From Peronospora farinosa (lineage: Eukaryota > Oomycota > Peronosporomycetes > Peronosporales > Peronosporaceae), in contig CANTFK010000085.1 of assembly GCA_947646735.1 (NCBI GenBank), positions 1 through 64,000 on the forward strand: DNA of 64,000 bases, given 5' to 3'. Numbering within the stretch: position 1 is the first letter of the stretch; each line of letters opens with the position of its first letter. Shown here in pieces: positions 23,653 through 35,462 of this stretch. The position numbers and the translations under genes are program-made. The notes below the pieces were generated by a model. It had not been told where the DNA came from, did no database searches, and saw nothing but the letters and a program-made list of their open reading frames with translations.

Positions 23653-24180
23653 CTAATTGACACTATTATGATTATTGAAATTGGAGATTATCAACTCCGA
23701 CACTACAATGTCCAGCACACTAACTGACTCAATCGATGGATCGCGCCAATAGCACTTCTGTTTCCTATCGAAGGTGGGTTCATGACTCTCCAAAGCTTCG
23801 CTAGGAACATTGCACGTTGCGCCTACGATTTTGGAGCTCCAATCGATCCATGGCATGGCGTTCCAGCCAGGCCATACCGAGAATGAGATCATATCGCGAG
23901 TCCAAATCTAGGACAAGACAGCGTTCAACGCTATTGAAGTCTAAGAACTTCACACCTATGTTCAACGGAACTTTAGGAACGGTGACACGTACACCTGTTG
24001 CGAGGCGCACGGTTAAACTGTCATCCTTTTTGCTTTTATCGCCTCAGCATACAGCTGACTTCCTTCAAGAAAACGACGTCGAACATAATTACCCGACGCC
24101 CCTGAGTCAATTAGGATTGACCATGGTTTCTCAAAATTCTTAAAGTTTGCCGACACAACTGACAAGCCTGGCTTCTAATC
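23653..24180 (-). pseudogene. T3 protease region, broken
   Basis: Minus-strand translation at about 24140-24030 gives WSILIDSGASGNYV, the retropepsin active site. After a stop and in-frame restart, 24010-23801 contains YDLILGMAWLERH, the second conserved protease motif. A stop between the two and another frame change before the tandem repeat show that it is decayed. Confidence 0.75.
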
Positions 24181-24514
24181 CTGTTCCATGAAAGCATCCA
24201 CAGAACCACCTAGGGCTAAGCCCTGTTTACCTTTACCTTCTAGAGGTTCAACAGAACTTATTTCTTTCCCAGTAGGGCGCCCCGCGCCTACTGGGACTTG
24301 ACGTTTCCCCTGCCGTGCTCACCTATTGGCAAGGAGCAGGGTTACGGCTCTGCCGATTCTGACGTTGCTTTCGCAACGGACAGATAGGTCGAAGATGCCT
24401 AGTGCTTCCGCTCATGGGCGATCTACTGATGTCACCTTGCTGCTCAGCAGCTCAAAGCTCAGCTTCTTCGGCATGGCTGAGGTTCATGGGTTCCGCCCTA
24501 TTAGAGGTATTTGA

Positions 24515-25323
24515 TTAATACCATGGCAGACCAAATTGAGCACATTTGAAATAGAATTTAGCGTTTAACGCTATGCTTACTGCCTCTTCAAAAGTCGTAG
24601 GCTGGACACGAAAAACCTCTGTCCTGGCGACCCCAGTGCGAAGTCCTTTCACAAATATGGTTCCTCGGACTTCCTCTGCCAGAGGGTCCTGCTGCATAGC
24701 AGCAATGAGAGTTCTCAGCTCTTGAACATAGTCCGACAATCTTTCATACCCTGTCGGGTAGCTAAGAAGCGTGAGCGCACACGATAAGCCTGATTAGGCG
24801 GTGCAAATACGCAACTTAATTGCTAGTCAAGCATATCCCACGTGAGAAATGCGGTATTTACAGAGACATCGCTCGTTAGAGCCCACTCTCTAGCTCTTCC
24901 ACCGAGCTTCGAAATGGACAAGCCAACTTTTTGCTTTCTGACACAGGTATGGCGTCATCCATTGCCATTTCAACTTCTTGGATCCAGAGGAGAAGACTTT
25001 CTCCCTCCTTCCCCTCAAAGGTTTTCACGTCTAAAACGAGTGGGAGAGCCTTTGGCTCTGCATCAAGCACAGGGATATACTGCGTAGACGCAGCTGATGC
25101 TGCCTGGTAATGGACCAGCCCGAGTAGCGTTGCTTCATAACGCATAAAGGCTTCAAGGCGAGCATTAAGGATCTCCGGGCCTTGGGCCGAAAGGGCCTCG
25201 ATTTAATCGTACCAAACAAAGGCAAATAATTTATCTAGCGCGAGTCGTTGCGCCTCAGAGAGGTAATTTTGATTCTCCATTCTCACAGAGGGTAATTCTT
25301 TAAAGACTCAGGTGTAGGATTGA
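24515..25323 (-). pseudogene. T3 gag, broken
   Basis: Fragments at 25145-24876 ([15 protein letters not shown], a typical capsid helix segment) and 24739-24515 (SDYVQELRTLIAAM, then PTTFEEAVSIALNAKF) align in order with the T2 gag helices. The CCHC zinc knuckle expected downstream is not recognisable in 24180-24515. The first methionines lie just inside the primer binding site. Confidence 0.65.
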
Positions 25324-25338
25324 CTACGAGTGCTACCA
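25324..25338 (-). promoter_or_regulatory. T3 primer binding site
   Basis: On the minus strand, two bases after the LTR end, the sequence reads TGGTAGCACTCGTAG. It shares TGGTAGCAC with the T2 and T4 sites. Confidence 0.7.
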
Positions 25339-25340
25339 AG

Positions 25341-25981
25341 TGTAGCAGAGCTGGACAGCTCTTTAGCCAGAGGAAGACTTTAGGCTAAAAGCCTCCTAGT
25401 TCTAGAGAATTAAATAGAGTTAAGGCTAAAGCTAATTAGTTCTAAGGACCTAATTAAACGACTTAAAGCCCTCCTGTTCTAAGGAACGAGGAAAGAGACT
25501 TTTAGTCAGCAAGCAATAAGCTAAAGGTTCAGAGAACCAACGCACAGCAGAGTGCAAGAACAAGATATAAGTGTATAGGTTCCAAGAACCAACGCACGAA
25601 GTGCACAAGAGAGCAAGGCAGAACGACTTGAGATCTTTAACTCAAAAGGAGAACTGTTTTTATTTATGCATTAAGATTTTATGTATAGTCCTACTCTAAG
25701 TACCCTACTCTAAAATAATTTCTATAAAAGTAATTATAATATGCAGACTTTGCTATTGGACGACGTATCGTCTAAACATCTGTGTATGATGTACTTAGTA
25801 CAGCGTTCTCGATTATCGAATCTCAATCGATAAGATACGGTATTCAATAATACCGTATCTTTAACGCTTATACTTCATACCTCTGTAAAGAGAAGTATCA
25901 AAACGCATTATATGCAATTGGAAGAAACTTCAATCGTCAACTTTCGGAATGATGTTACAACCGTCGTGTAACCCCGTTACA
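25341..25981 (-). repeat. T3 LTR shared by two internal regions
   Basis: This 641-bp LTR (minus orientation TGTAACGGGG ... GCTACA) has a primer binding site and gag on one side, and a polypurine tract and an antisense-ORF start on the other. A single insertion cannot give both. It therefore joins the 3' part of one T3 copy to the 5' part of another. The inverted solo LTR at 27100-27738 is nearly identical. Confidence 0.85.
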
Positions 25982-25993
25982 CTCTCCCCCACC
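25982..25993 (-). promoter_or_regulatory. T3 polypurine tract
   Basis: Minus strand GGTGGGGGAGAG directly abuts the LTR start, as expected for second-strand priming. Confidence 0.7.
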
Positions 25994-26091
25994 AGACTGA
26001 CGTTTCCATAGAATTTCATGCGACATCTTTCCTCTCTAAGGTAGTGCTTTAGCGAACGTTTAAACCTCACGGTTTGTTCACGGCGCATAAC

Positions 26092-26361
26092 ATGACGCCT
26101 CCCGGCAGTGAGTCACAGACTCTACGGGAAATCATTGAAGGCGACCTTGACAAAGAGGGTGGTTACGAAAGTACCACCGTATTTGTTGGACCCAATGGGT
26201 CCCCTTTAGCCACCCTTACGGGTGAAGATGACAGTAGTCATGCACCGAATCCTTTCCCTGAACGTGGTGCTGCAGATGCGCTAACAGCGTTACGTGACCC
26301 GCCTGACGTATCGTCAACAGCGACGATTACTAACCCACTCGACGAGCAGCAGCAGCAGATT
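26092..26361 (+). pseudogene. T3 antisense ORF, N-terminal fragment
   Basis: From the ATG at 26092, 110 bases inside the T3 LTR, about 90 residues are open (MTPPGSESQTLREI start, acidic, with GPNGSPLATL and a short glutamine run). The frame then runs into T1 LTR sequence near 26361. Its position matches the starts of the T2 (106 bases) and T4 (97 bases) antisense ORFs, which supports the assignment; sequence similarity to those N-termini is weak. Confidence 0.5.
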
Positions 26362-27094
26362 GGTACCTGTACTTTCTGTAATCTTCGAGGTTCCGTGTAC
26401 CGTTTCTGCACCCTCAGGCGTTGGACCCTTGTACCCTGAAGCCCTGGACCCTGTACCCTGTACCCTCGACCTTTTACCCCGAACCCTGGGCTCTAGTACC
26501 CTGTACCTTGTACCCTGTACCTGTACTCTATGCCCTGGCCCCTAGACCTTGGTACCCTAGTACCCTGGACCTTATACCCTGTACCCTGGGTCCTGGGCCC
26601 CAATTCTCCTGGCACTTCTCCACAACAGTTGCGTGGTTAAGTTCAAGTGCGAATAGAGCTCCAGGATATATTTGGCCTCTAGTAGCAGCACCCCCCAAGA
26701 CCCGCTATCGGAAGCGGTCTCCATTATTTCACGGTCCGGGAGCAAAGTAAATGTCAGGTGGTTGATACCCCTGAAACAGAAGGAAAAGGCCAGGGACGAC
26801 AAGCGCCCCTGAAGAATTTGGCTCGAAGCCCACTCTCTACAAGGTCGATCGAGTGGCCACCTACCGGCCCACCGAGTGAAGCATATCCACTCAAGGCCCC
26901 CCAGGTCTACCTCCCTCAAGGCAGACGTCTACATGTTCACCAAGTCTTCCGAAGAGTGCAACCCTCCAGACGAAGGGTACACAAGGTGAGAGATGGTCCA
27001 TACGCGGCATCGGGGTACCCCCTCCGACAGTCGGCAGTCCGGCACAGTGAGTGGTTTGGAGTCATATCATACAATTTTAAGAATCCACTTTACC
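26362..27094. repeat. T1 LTR mosaic of two opposed fragments
   Basis: 26362-26636 matches the T1 LTR in the orientation of 59667-60648 and ends CACTTCTCCACAAC. 26637-27094 matches it in the opposite orientation and ends GAATCCACTTTACCACA. The two fragments meet near 26637. The first contains a run of more than ten TACCCTG-like heptamers (26440-26595). Confidence 0.75.
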
Positions 27095-27099
27095 ACAAC

Positions 27100-27738
27100 T
27101 GTAACGGGGTTACAAGACGGCTGTAACATCATTTCGAAAGTTGACGGTTGAAGTTTCTTCCAATTGCATATAATGCGTTTTGATACTTCTCTTTACAGAG
27201 GTATGAAGTATAAGCGTTAAAGATACGGTATTATTGAATACCGTATCTTATCGATTGATATTCGATAATCGAGAACGCTGTACTAAGTACATCATACACA
27301 GATGTTTAGACGATACGTCGTCCAATAGCAAAGTCTGCATATTATAATTACTTTTATAGAAATTATTTTAGAGTAGGGTACTTAGAGTAGGACTATACAT
27401 AAAATCTTAATGCATAAATAAAAACAGTTCTCCTTTTGAGTTAAAGATCTCAAGTCGTTCTGCCTTGCTCTCTTGTGCACTTCGTGCGTTGGTTCTTGGA
27501 GCCTATACACTTATATCTTGTTCTTGCACTCTGTGCGTTGGTTCTCTGAACCTTTAGCTTATTGCTTGCTGACTAAAAGTCTCTTTCCTCGTTCCTTAGA
27601 ACAGGAGGGCTTTAAGTCGTTTAATTAGGTCCTTAGAACTAATTAGCTTTTAGCCTTAACTCTATTTAATTCTCTAGAACTAGGAGGCTTTTAGCCTAAA
27701 GTCTTCCTCTGGCTAAAGAGCTGTGCAGCTCCGCTACA
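27100..27738 (+). repeat. Solo T3 LTR with target duplications
   Basis: A 639-bp LTR, TGTAACGGGG ... CCGCTACA, is flanked by ACAAC at 27095-27099 and at 27739-27743. No internal sequence is present, so this is the product of LTR-LTR recombination. It inserted at the very end of a T1 LTR fragment. Confidence 0.92.
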
Positions 27739-29286
27739 ACAACACCTTGGGTCATAATAACTATCATGATCCAGGTAACCATCAGCCGACGGTGAAAACC
27801 GAGAGGCTTAAGTTCCCGAAACATCAACAAAGCTAGGTCGCAAAGTCCAAGCTTAAATTGTTCAGGATGAAGGTGCAGGTTACACTAATCGGTAGGCTCC
27901 GAGAAGTTCGGACCGTCAACCTGGTCAATCGCTGATGCAACGAGAACATATAATCGACGCAAATTTGATGCATTTTTGGAAAGCGACCCCGTCATGAAGA
28001 CCCTTATAAGATAGCTGTTTGGACAGCTCAGTGGGACCAGTCTCGACCCTACTAGTCTGAATACGATAATCGACGCGATCACCGCGCTAGTCACCCTCCT
28101 TTGATAGGGATGGTTGCAGTAAGTTTCGAGACAGAGGACTTGCTGTTTATCGATTTCGACAGCATCGCAACAACAATAAATTTTTTTTTACAAACATTTA
28201 GTTATTCTTGTCCGAATAACTTCGTCAAATGGCGACTTATCTTCTGCGACTAACGTGAAGGATTCGCCACAGGATAGCCAGATGACGCTCCAAGACATCG
28301 CGGTCCCCCTTAAACGCAAGATTCGACCGAGAACCCATGTACGAAACAGAGTCTACCACATGAAAAGCTGCCGCCAGGTATTGAAGTCGCGGCTGGTCAT
28401 CGGTTGCAACGTTCATCTGTTACTATATATAAAAACCAGGATGCTACGGGGACTGACAGGTGCGATGCTGCATCAGGCCCCAGCGAGGGGCGCGGAGCAG
28501 GAACAGCGAGCTCACAAAACGGTAATGCGTGTACCAATAAAAAACAGGTTTGCGACAGGTTAAATTTCAGCCAAATTCATTGGATGGTAGATCATGGTCT
28601 TACATCGGTAGGCCTGTTTCCCTTATGGGTAGACCTCGGTTACTCAATAATAAAGCCTTATGTATCGATGAATGAAAATCCGGCGTGACTACCAAAAAGC
28701 AGAATTACCTACAAGATCAATCTGGTGAAGACATGCGCACGCTCAAACCACCGGATTGTTAAACAACTGAGGGGGCGGCTGTGGTTAAGTGCTTTTTCGA
28801 AATTTGGAGGTCCGAGGGGGGAGTCGGACTATTAGGACAAGGGACCGCGTACCAAGGAGAAGGGACCGGAGAGAAAGGGGATTTCGGAGTGAAGCAACCG
28901 TTGGCTGAGAACAATCTGCAGGGCCAACAAAGAAGAGATCATTACCAGGGTATCGCTTGATTGGTACCGAAAGGAGTCGACCACGGTCCCTCGTCGGGAG
29001 ACTTGGGTCTGTGGTGAAGTGGAAATCCGCTGCATCTGCAATTTAATCATGTTCAGGAAACTCACTACCCTGCAAATTACCGTGCATCTATCCGTCGGAC
29101 CAACTGGTACATTTCTTGGTTTGTTTGTAAACCATTGTATCTTTTACGCATTTCTTTTCTTTTTGGAATTGTTTTACAATTTTTGCAGTGATTATTGTCT
29201 AAATAAAATAATGAGGACAGATACAGTTAATAAGAAATTCTTATATGAATTTTACAATAACATTGACCCAAATTTCAGACAACGTC
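27739..29286. other. Repeat debris upstream of the kinase gene
   Basis: 27940-28130 on the plus strand still reads like the T1 gag N-terminal helix region (SDPVMKTL against KDPVMKTL at 56420), with stops, so it is a dead T1-related gag. 28590-28650 and 28720-28960 repeat motifs of 17717-18140. No promoter of the kinase gene can be singled out; the last 220 bases before the ATG are AT-rich and free of recognised repeats. Confidence 0.5.
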
Positions 29287-30954
29287 ATGGAAGGATCGAC
29301 TCTTAAGACGTGGCTACTGGGCAAAAAGGTCGGATCGGGTGCATGTAGTGACGTATATATCGGTGAGTTTAGCCTCTAATCTACCCGATGCATTAATTTT
29401 CATCGTAATACTCTTCTTGTGTGTTGCAGTGGAGTCGATAATCCCGCTCGGTAGCGACGCTAACCGTCAGTACGTCATGAAGCTCTCTCCATTGCCACAA
29501 TTACCAGCTGCTAAGCTTAAAAACAAGAAGAGAAAAAAGACTCAAGCAGAGCGCAATGCTGATGCTCTGTATGCTGAGCATCTGCTGTACAAGAACCATT
29601 TAAGAGACCAGCCTGGCATTCCATATGTACCATTAGGAGCCTATGGAGAGGATCAGGTGGGGATGAATCTGGTGCTGCAACATACGTGCAACATGCAGTA
29701 CTGTGTGGCTAAATTTCTATTGCTTTGAGTGCAGGGATACCGATTTCTAGTAATTGAACGGCTTGGACGTACGCTCGAGACAGTTTTGCAAGAACAAGGA
29801 CCGGTCCCATCGCATACGGCGGCTCGACTAGGCCAAGAAATTGTAGGCACTAGAGCTGAAGGACTAGTAGTTGAGGCACTATTATTGAACGGGTGTTTAC
29901 TACTTGATTTCTTGGCTTGTAGTTGAAGACTTTGGAGCAGATGCACATAAAGAATATCCTCTATGTGGATGTCAAGCCAGAAAACTTTATGCTGGACACG
30001 GAGAAAGAGAACAAAGTATACTGTGTGGACTTTGGTATTTCGGATCGCTATGTGACAGCAACAGGCAAGCACAAAGAATATAAAGAGGGGACGGTGGTGG
30101 GGACGCCAACGTTTCTCAGCCTGAATTGCCATAATGGTGTCAGTACGTTCGCTCGTTTGTATATTGTCTATTTTCGTATAATTCTTTAACTCTTATATGT
30201 ATGTAGCGTCAAGCCGCCGAGATGATATCGAGTCGCTCTTGTACGTGTTAATCTACTTAATGCGAGGCGATCTTCCTTGGCAGAAAGCATCAAGTGACGT
30301 CGAAGGTGCCAAGATCAAGAAGACAATTTCGATTGACCAGTTGTGTGCTTCATTGCCTCGAGAATGGGCTGCGATGCTGATGAGTATCCGTGCGTGTGGT
30401 TTTGAGGATCGGCCAGACTACGACTTCTTTGTGCAGCAGTTCTTAAATTTAGGAGGAAAGAAGGGCTTGACTACACCGTTCGAGTGGAGCACACGCAAGA
30501 CGAGCAAACTGGTACGTGGGCTCAATATAATCAGATACGTAAACGTAGCGCTATGACACTTACTGACCGGTGTTGTTTTGCTACCAAGGCTGCTAAGCAA
30601 GTACAATCGCAAGAATACGCTACTGACAGCCCCGTGCGCAAGCGCGTCAAAAATGTGGACAAAGAATCCACTGCACCTCAAGCACTTGTCGCCGCCAAGA
30701 CAAAGAAGGCAGTTCCTTTCGAGAAGAAGAGGTTGAATACTCGCTACAGCAAAGCGGCCGCAAAGAAAGATGCGGCTCCAGCTCACGACACTACGTCGAA
30801 GACCACTAAAATACACAAGAAGGATGAAGATATTCACGTCAAAGTCGTTGACGTACTGCCTCAAGATCGAGAAGTTTTCAAAGCTATTGCAAGCCACGCT
30901 GCTGCTACTGCTGCTGTTAAGCGGTACAACCTACGCTCCGCTCCTCGGAAGTAA
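29287..30954 (+). CDS. VRK/CK1-type serine/threonine protein kinase
   Basis: Six exons can be joined in frame with GT-AG introns: 29287-29362, 29430-29656, 29735-29842, 29923-30142, 30207-30511 and 30589-30954, giving 433 residues. Landmarks: glycine loop VGSGACSDVY (16-25), ATP-site lysine K43 in YVMK, catalytic D153 in YVDVKPEN, and D173 of the VDFG box. KHKEYKEG and HNGVTSSRRDDIESL are the CK1/VRK-specific stretches; HNGV followed by SRR points to the vaccinia-related kinase branch. The tail from about residue 310 is basic and resembles a nuclear-localised VRK tail. Family members phosphorylate chromatin and nuclear-envelope proteins; that role is inferred. The long insert after the lysine (KKRKKTQAERN) fits the family's variable region. 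Confidence 0.85.
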
Positions 30955-31054
30955 TTTCTTTATTAACAGACAAATACAAGTCGCAACGTAATGCCCACCG
31001 CTCAATACAGTTGTTTCTTGCAATCATTCCATCCTTTCATTTTTCGTGTCAATC

Positions 31055-33764
31055 ATGACCGACCGCGATGCTACTGCACGAGTGACATATGAGTTGCTAC
31101 GTACACACGGAGACTTGGATACTGCTGAGACACATAAGGAGATTCTAAGAACAGTAAGCTCCGTGGACGTTGATCGCCAGAGCGCCGAGGTCTTACAGCG
31201 TCTCCATGCAACAGAATTTGGTCGGTCGAATACGCGTTTGTTACTTGTCGTTGCAAGAGGTTGTTTCTAAATAATTTGCTGTTATTTTGTAGCGTTTCTA
31301 CGAGGAAAAGAGCTTCAAGAGAAGAAGAATCAAGTGTCTAAAAGACGGAGGCAATTGCGGAACGAGTGGAGACTTAGACAGAGTATGACGCCACAGGAAG
31401 GAGCGACAATCGAAGATGTCCAGCGACACTTTCCCAAGCTGTTTGAAGGAGTGAGACGCTGCCATTTCAGGGAGTTGTAGGAGGTGATGAGGATCTCATG
31501 TATTGTGTTGTTCTGTGCAGGTGATGGACGAGAGGAAGAAACATAGAAATCTAAACGCTGAAGTTAATGAAAGCGTGGGGGTAACGCGTCAGTCCCAAGG
31601 AACAATTCAGCCACTGTTGTCTCCTGCTGTGAATGAACGTGGAGCTACTATTTTGAGTCTGCCAGCGATGGTGGACACATGTAGGAATGACTTGAATGTC
31701 ACGATGGACGTGTGGAATGGACCGCCACAGGTCGCTGGCTTTTCAATGCCAAACGAGGCTGTACTTCAGCCCAAGCAAGCTCTTAGTGACATGCTGAGCA
31801 AGAGATCAAGGCTACCTCATGAAGATTCAGAGTTGTTTGGTGTTGACACTCGTTCCAATCCCGCAAAGCAACGCAATTTGTTCCAGACTGCTTCAGAACG
31901 ACTCGAGGTAAGACATCATTTGCTACTTCCGAGTGAATAGCGCCTTTCTTACGTGTTTGTGCGCTGCAAGAACAGCATGACCGCATGACAGGAAGAACTA
32001 GAGATATTGACGATGATCAGCCAAAGAGCAGAAATGGACGACGAAGGGATCTCCGGGGTCCTCCACGTGGAATTTATCACCCTGTCAACCAAGACGTTCT
32101 CCTTGGCGGGGGCGGAAATACTGACAACGGGTACATGTATGGGTCAAGTGCAGTCAGCAAAAAGTTTGTGTCTCCAATGGGCGAACGGGGCGCGAATAAA
32201 GCGTAAGTGTTGTCTGTTTGTTTGCAGTAAACAGCTTACATGTTGACATTCAGATTGTGAGTAGCAGTAACAAACAAGTCATACGTCCTGATGAGGACAA
32301 GGATATGGATCCACGTCTCAAGAGCTGTGATCCCGAGCTAATTGAGAAAATCGAGATGGAAATCGTCGACAATGGGGACCCAATTACATTCGACGACATT
32401 GGTATGCATATTCTGCTACTTCCTCTCGTTAAAACGACAGGCGTGTATTAATGTCGTGGTATTTCATGTTAGCTGGACTGCAATTTGCGAAGAAGTGCGT
32501 GAACGAGCTGGTTATTTGGCCGATGCAGCGGCCAGATATCTTCACCGGACTTCGTTCTCTTCCAAAAGGTGCGTTTGACTGTACACTGCTAATAGTGCCG
32601 GTGATGTTGACTGCTATCACGTGGCTTCATTTGAAGGTTTGCTATTATTTGGACCACCTGGTACAGGAAAAACATTAATTGGCAAAGCCATTGCAAGCCA
32701 GTCTGGTGCGACCTTCTTTAATATTTCTGCTAGCTCGTTAACGAGCAAATGGGTATGATGTAGCACTCAAAGCTGTGCTTTATACGTGAATCCTAATGGT
32801 CTTGGTTTTTGTTGACCTTCATTAGATCGGCCAAGGGGAAAAGCTGGTTCGAACACTATTTGCTGTCGCAGCGGTGAAACAGGTATTGCAGGAGGCTTCC
32901 AGGACGATGCCTTTACTTACAATTCTACTGTTTGATAGCCCTCCGTGATATTTATTGATGAAATCGACTCGCTATTAACGCAACGAAGGTCAGTTGACAT
33001 CCAACTTTCACCTTCCTTGTCGCAATGTTGTTTTACACCTCTTTTTTTACAGCTCGACAGAGAACGAAGCTAGTCGACGGATGAAGACCGAATTTCTGGT
33101 GCAGCTTGACGGTGCTGGCACAAAAGCGAAGGATATCATTCTCGTCGTTGGTACGATGTGTGATGAAAATTATCGCATCACAATTGTATGAACACCAGGC
33201 TTTTTCGGTATTTGGTTCTGTAGGTGCCACAAATCGACCACAAGAGCTTGATGAAGCAGCACGTCGACGATTCGTGAAACGCTTGTACATTCCTCTTCCT
33301 TCGCTCGAAGCCAGACTAGATTTGGTTAGCAGGTTGCTTAAGGATAACAAGAATGACTTGTCAGGCGAGAATATGGCATTCATTGCCGAATCTACTAAGG
33401 GTTAGTACACGGGATGTTACTAGTACAAACTGATATTGCTGACAATGAATGGGTCTTTTTACTGTAATAACAGGATACTCTGGTGCAGATGTTCGGGCAC
33501 TATGCACGGAAGCAGCGATGGGTCCTATCCGAAGCTGCGTTGATATTCGCACGATGACTGCCGATTCTGTTCGTCCCATTATCTTGGACGACTTCATTGA
33601 GGCATTGCGAGGGGTACGTATGAAGCAATTGAAGACAAATACATGTGTTAACATCTTCATGTTTTCAGGTCCGTTCCAGCGTCGCGACAAAGGACCTCAG
33701 ACTTTACAAAGAGTGGAATGAAGAGTTTGGAAGCTTTGCTTTTGAACGCCACGAATCTTCTTGA
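31055..33764 (+). CDS. FIGNL1: Fidgetin-like 1 AAA ATPase
   Basis: A multi-exon gene with a clear AAA core: [10 protein letters not shown] and RPDIFTGLR (32473-32568), Walker A GPPGTGKT (exon 32637-32752), KWIGQGEK (32826-32882), Walker B VIFIDEID (32939-32988), then exons 33053-33150, 33224-33400, 33474-33613 and 33669-33764. These include [15 protein letters not shown] with the arginine fingers and the Vps4-like C-terminal region. Motif order and wording ([22 protein letters not shown]) match fidgetin-like 1, which acts in homologous recombination by dismantling RAD51/DMC1 filaments. The ATG at 31055 is preferred. N-terminal exons run from 31293, 31521 and about 31981 to 32202. The first intron (about 31260-31292) and the one at about 32203-32234 would be only 32-33 bases and are uncertain. 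Confidence 0.85.
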
Positions 33765-33969
33765 GATATAAAGCACAAGTCAGAATACAATCGAGCTCGT
33801 ATTTGTGGTCGATGTTTACATTAAAAGACCTTCTTATTGCTCCAATCTGGGTTTCTACGGAAGTCGGCTATGACTGCGTGCGTCCTCGTAGAAATCGCGG
33901 TAAAGCTGGGCGCATTGGTTTGGCAAGGTAAATAGAGGTTGAATCCAGGGTGGTGGCGCTGCACGATAT

Positions 33970-35314
33970 TCAGGTACCTGGAGATAAGTAGTCGGGTTCG
34001 TCGAACGGCATATTAAGCCTTCTTCGCTTCGGAATCGGCTCCAACGAAGACCCGACGTTGCGAGTTGAAGCCCGCACAATGGTCAGGGCCATTGACGGGC
34101 AGCTTTCAATCTCCTCGCGAAAGTTCTCGTCGTCGACAATTTCGTTTGTGTTGTTCATAAAGAAAGCGAGACAGTACTCTTTCAAATATGCGGCATTGAA
34201 CTTTTCCGCAGCGCAAAGAAATCGCCCGACATTTCCGACGGACAAAACATCCTTTGCTGCGACTTCGCAGAGGTGCTTTAGTGGCAGTAGTAGATACTGC
34301 TCTGATAAAGTTAGCAGATCAATGAGTTGCTAAACCACATGGATAAACAAAGCAAGAGCACAATGTTAGCTCGTACCACATACTCACAAAATACGAACTA
34401 CAGCTCATGTACGTTCGAATTGAGCTTGGCCATATCCAGGACGCGGTTTGTGTAGATGAACTCGAGCATCTTAGACACCATCTCGGGCGAATGGTCTTCG
34501 ATACGAACGACTCCGTCCTCACTCTCTTTCATCGCTCCACGACGGAACATGGCCTCAAAAATCTCACATCTTGTGGTCAAAATCAACCGGTGCACACGCA
34601 GAATTTCTCTATTTGGTCCAACCTCAAGCATAATGTCACTTCCATCTCCGTTCTAACAGCATTAAATGAGCAAAAAACAGTTACAATTTACACCTTCTAC
34701 ACTCAGATACCACCCCTTTATTTTTACCAGAAAAAGCTCCCTCATTGTTGCAAAGTATGCTTCATCACTGTGACTTGGCAATGTCAGTATCGTTGGTATC
34801 ACCCGACGTCGCACTAGAATAATATCATTCTACCAGCAAGAAAAAATTAATGCATAAAACCCCAAATTTTCAAACACTTTTCATGAATTTTTGTACCTTT
34901 TGCAAATGTACCGACTCGGGTGAATCTTCCGGATCCAAGCGGTTCTATCCATACATTCCCATAGTTTATTCCTGTTATTTTCATACACACTTAATCGATA
35001 AAAAAAAACAATTCATTGCATTCTCGACCGTAAAGAAAAAGTCCAGCGATTCTCTTGGTAATCCATGATGTTTACTATAATGTCGAAAAAGCGATGAAAA
35101 TCGCTGGGTCTTTTGCATAAGACACGAGTACATATTATTGGCCGATACGCGCACGATCGAGCGCTCTTTGCCCGCTAACACCAGATCTTCTGCTGCCTAT
35201 TGATTGACAATTAATAATGACCATTCGTACGTACATATTGTACTATATAAAAGGCGTCTAGTTCGGTACCTTGACGGTAAATTCCACATTCTCGGGACGT
35301 ACACTTCGGTTCAT
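33970..35314 (-). CDS. SUMO-like domain plus BTB/POZ protein
   Basis: From the ATG at 35314 the minus strand can be joined through four introns. A short first exon (MNRSVRPENVEFTVK) is followed by a segment with RVSANNMYSCLMQKTQRFSS and LPRESLDFFF, then a tiny exon with NRLDPEDSPESVHLQ. Together these read like the beta-grasp of SUMO/Rad60-type ubiquitin-like folds. The third part (34640-34420) is a BTB domain: IMLEVGPNREILRVHRLIL, then GAMKESEDGVVRIEDHSPEM. The last exon (about 34325-33970) reads like a BACK-type helical region, then a basic PKRRRLN segment. BTB proteins commonly serve as Cullin-3 substrate adaptors; the SUMO-like part is an unusual partner. Exon edges before 34650 are by eye; the glycine pair for conjugation is absent. 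Confidence 0.65.
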
Positions 35315-35462
35315 GAGAGACGGGTGTAGTACAAAAGGCGTCTTTTACTAGTTTTAGTGTCACTAGCCAGTAATCAAGTGAAAAGATGATCAATTGTAGC
35401 TATATTTGATTGCAAAGGTGATAGACACCCGTCTTTGTGCAATTTGTAAAATCGAAAAATGT

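Noticed and set aside
26421..26750. Plus-strand frame rich in CTL/YP residues
   Set aside because: Translation of the TACCCTG heptamer run in a T1 LTR fragment, not a gene.
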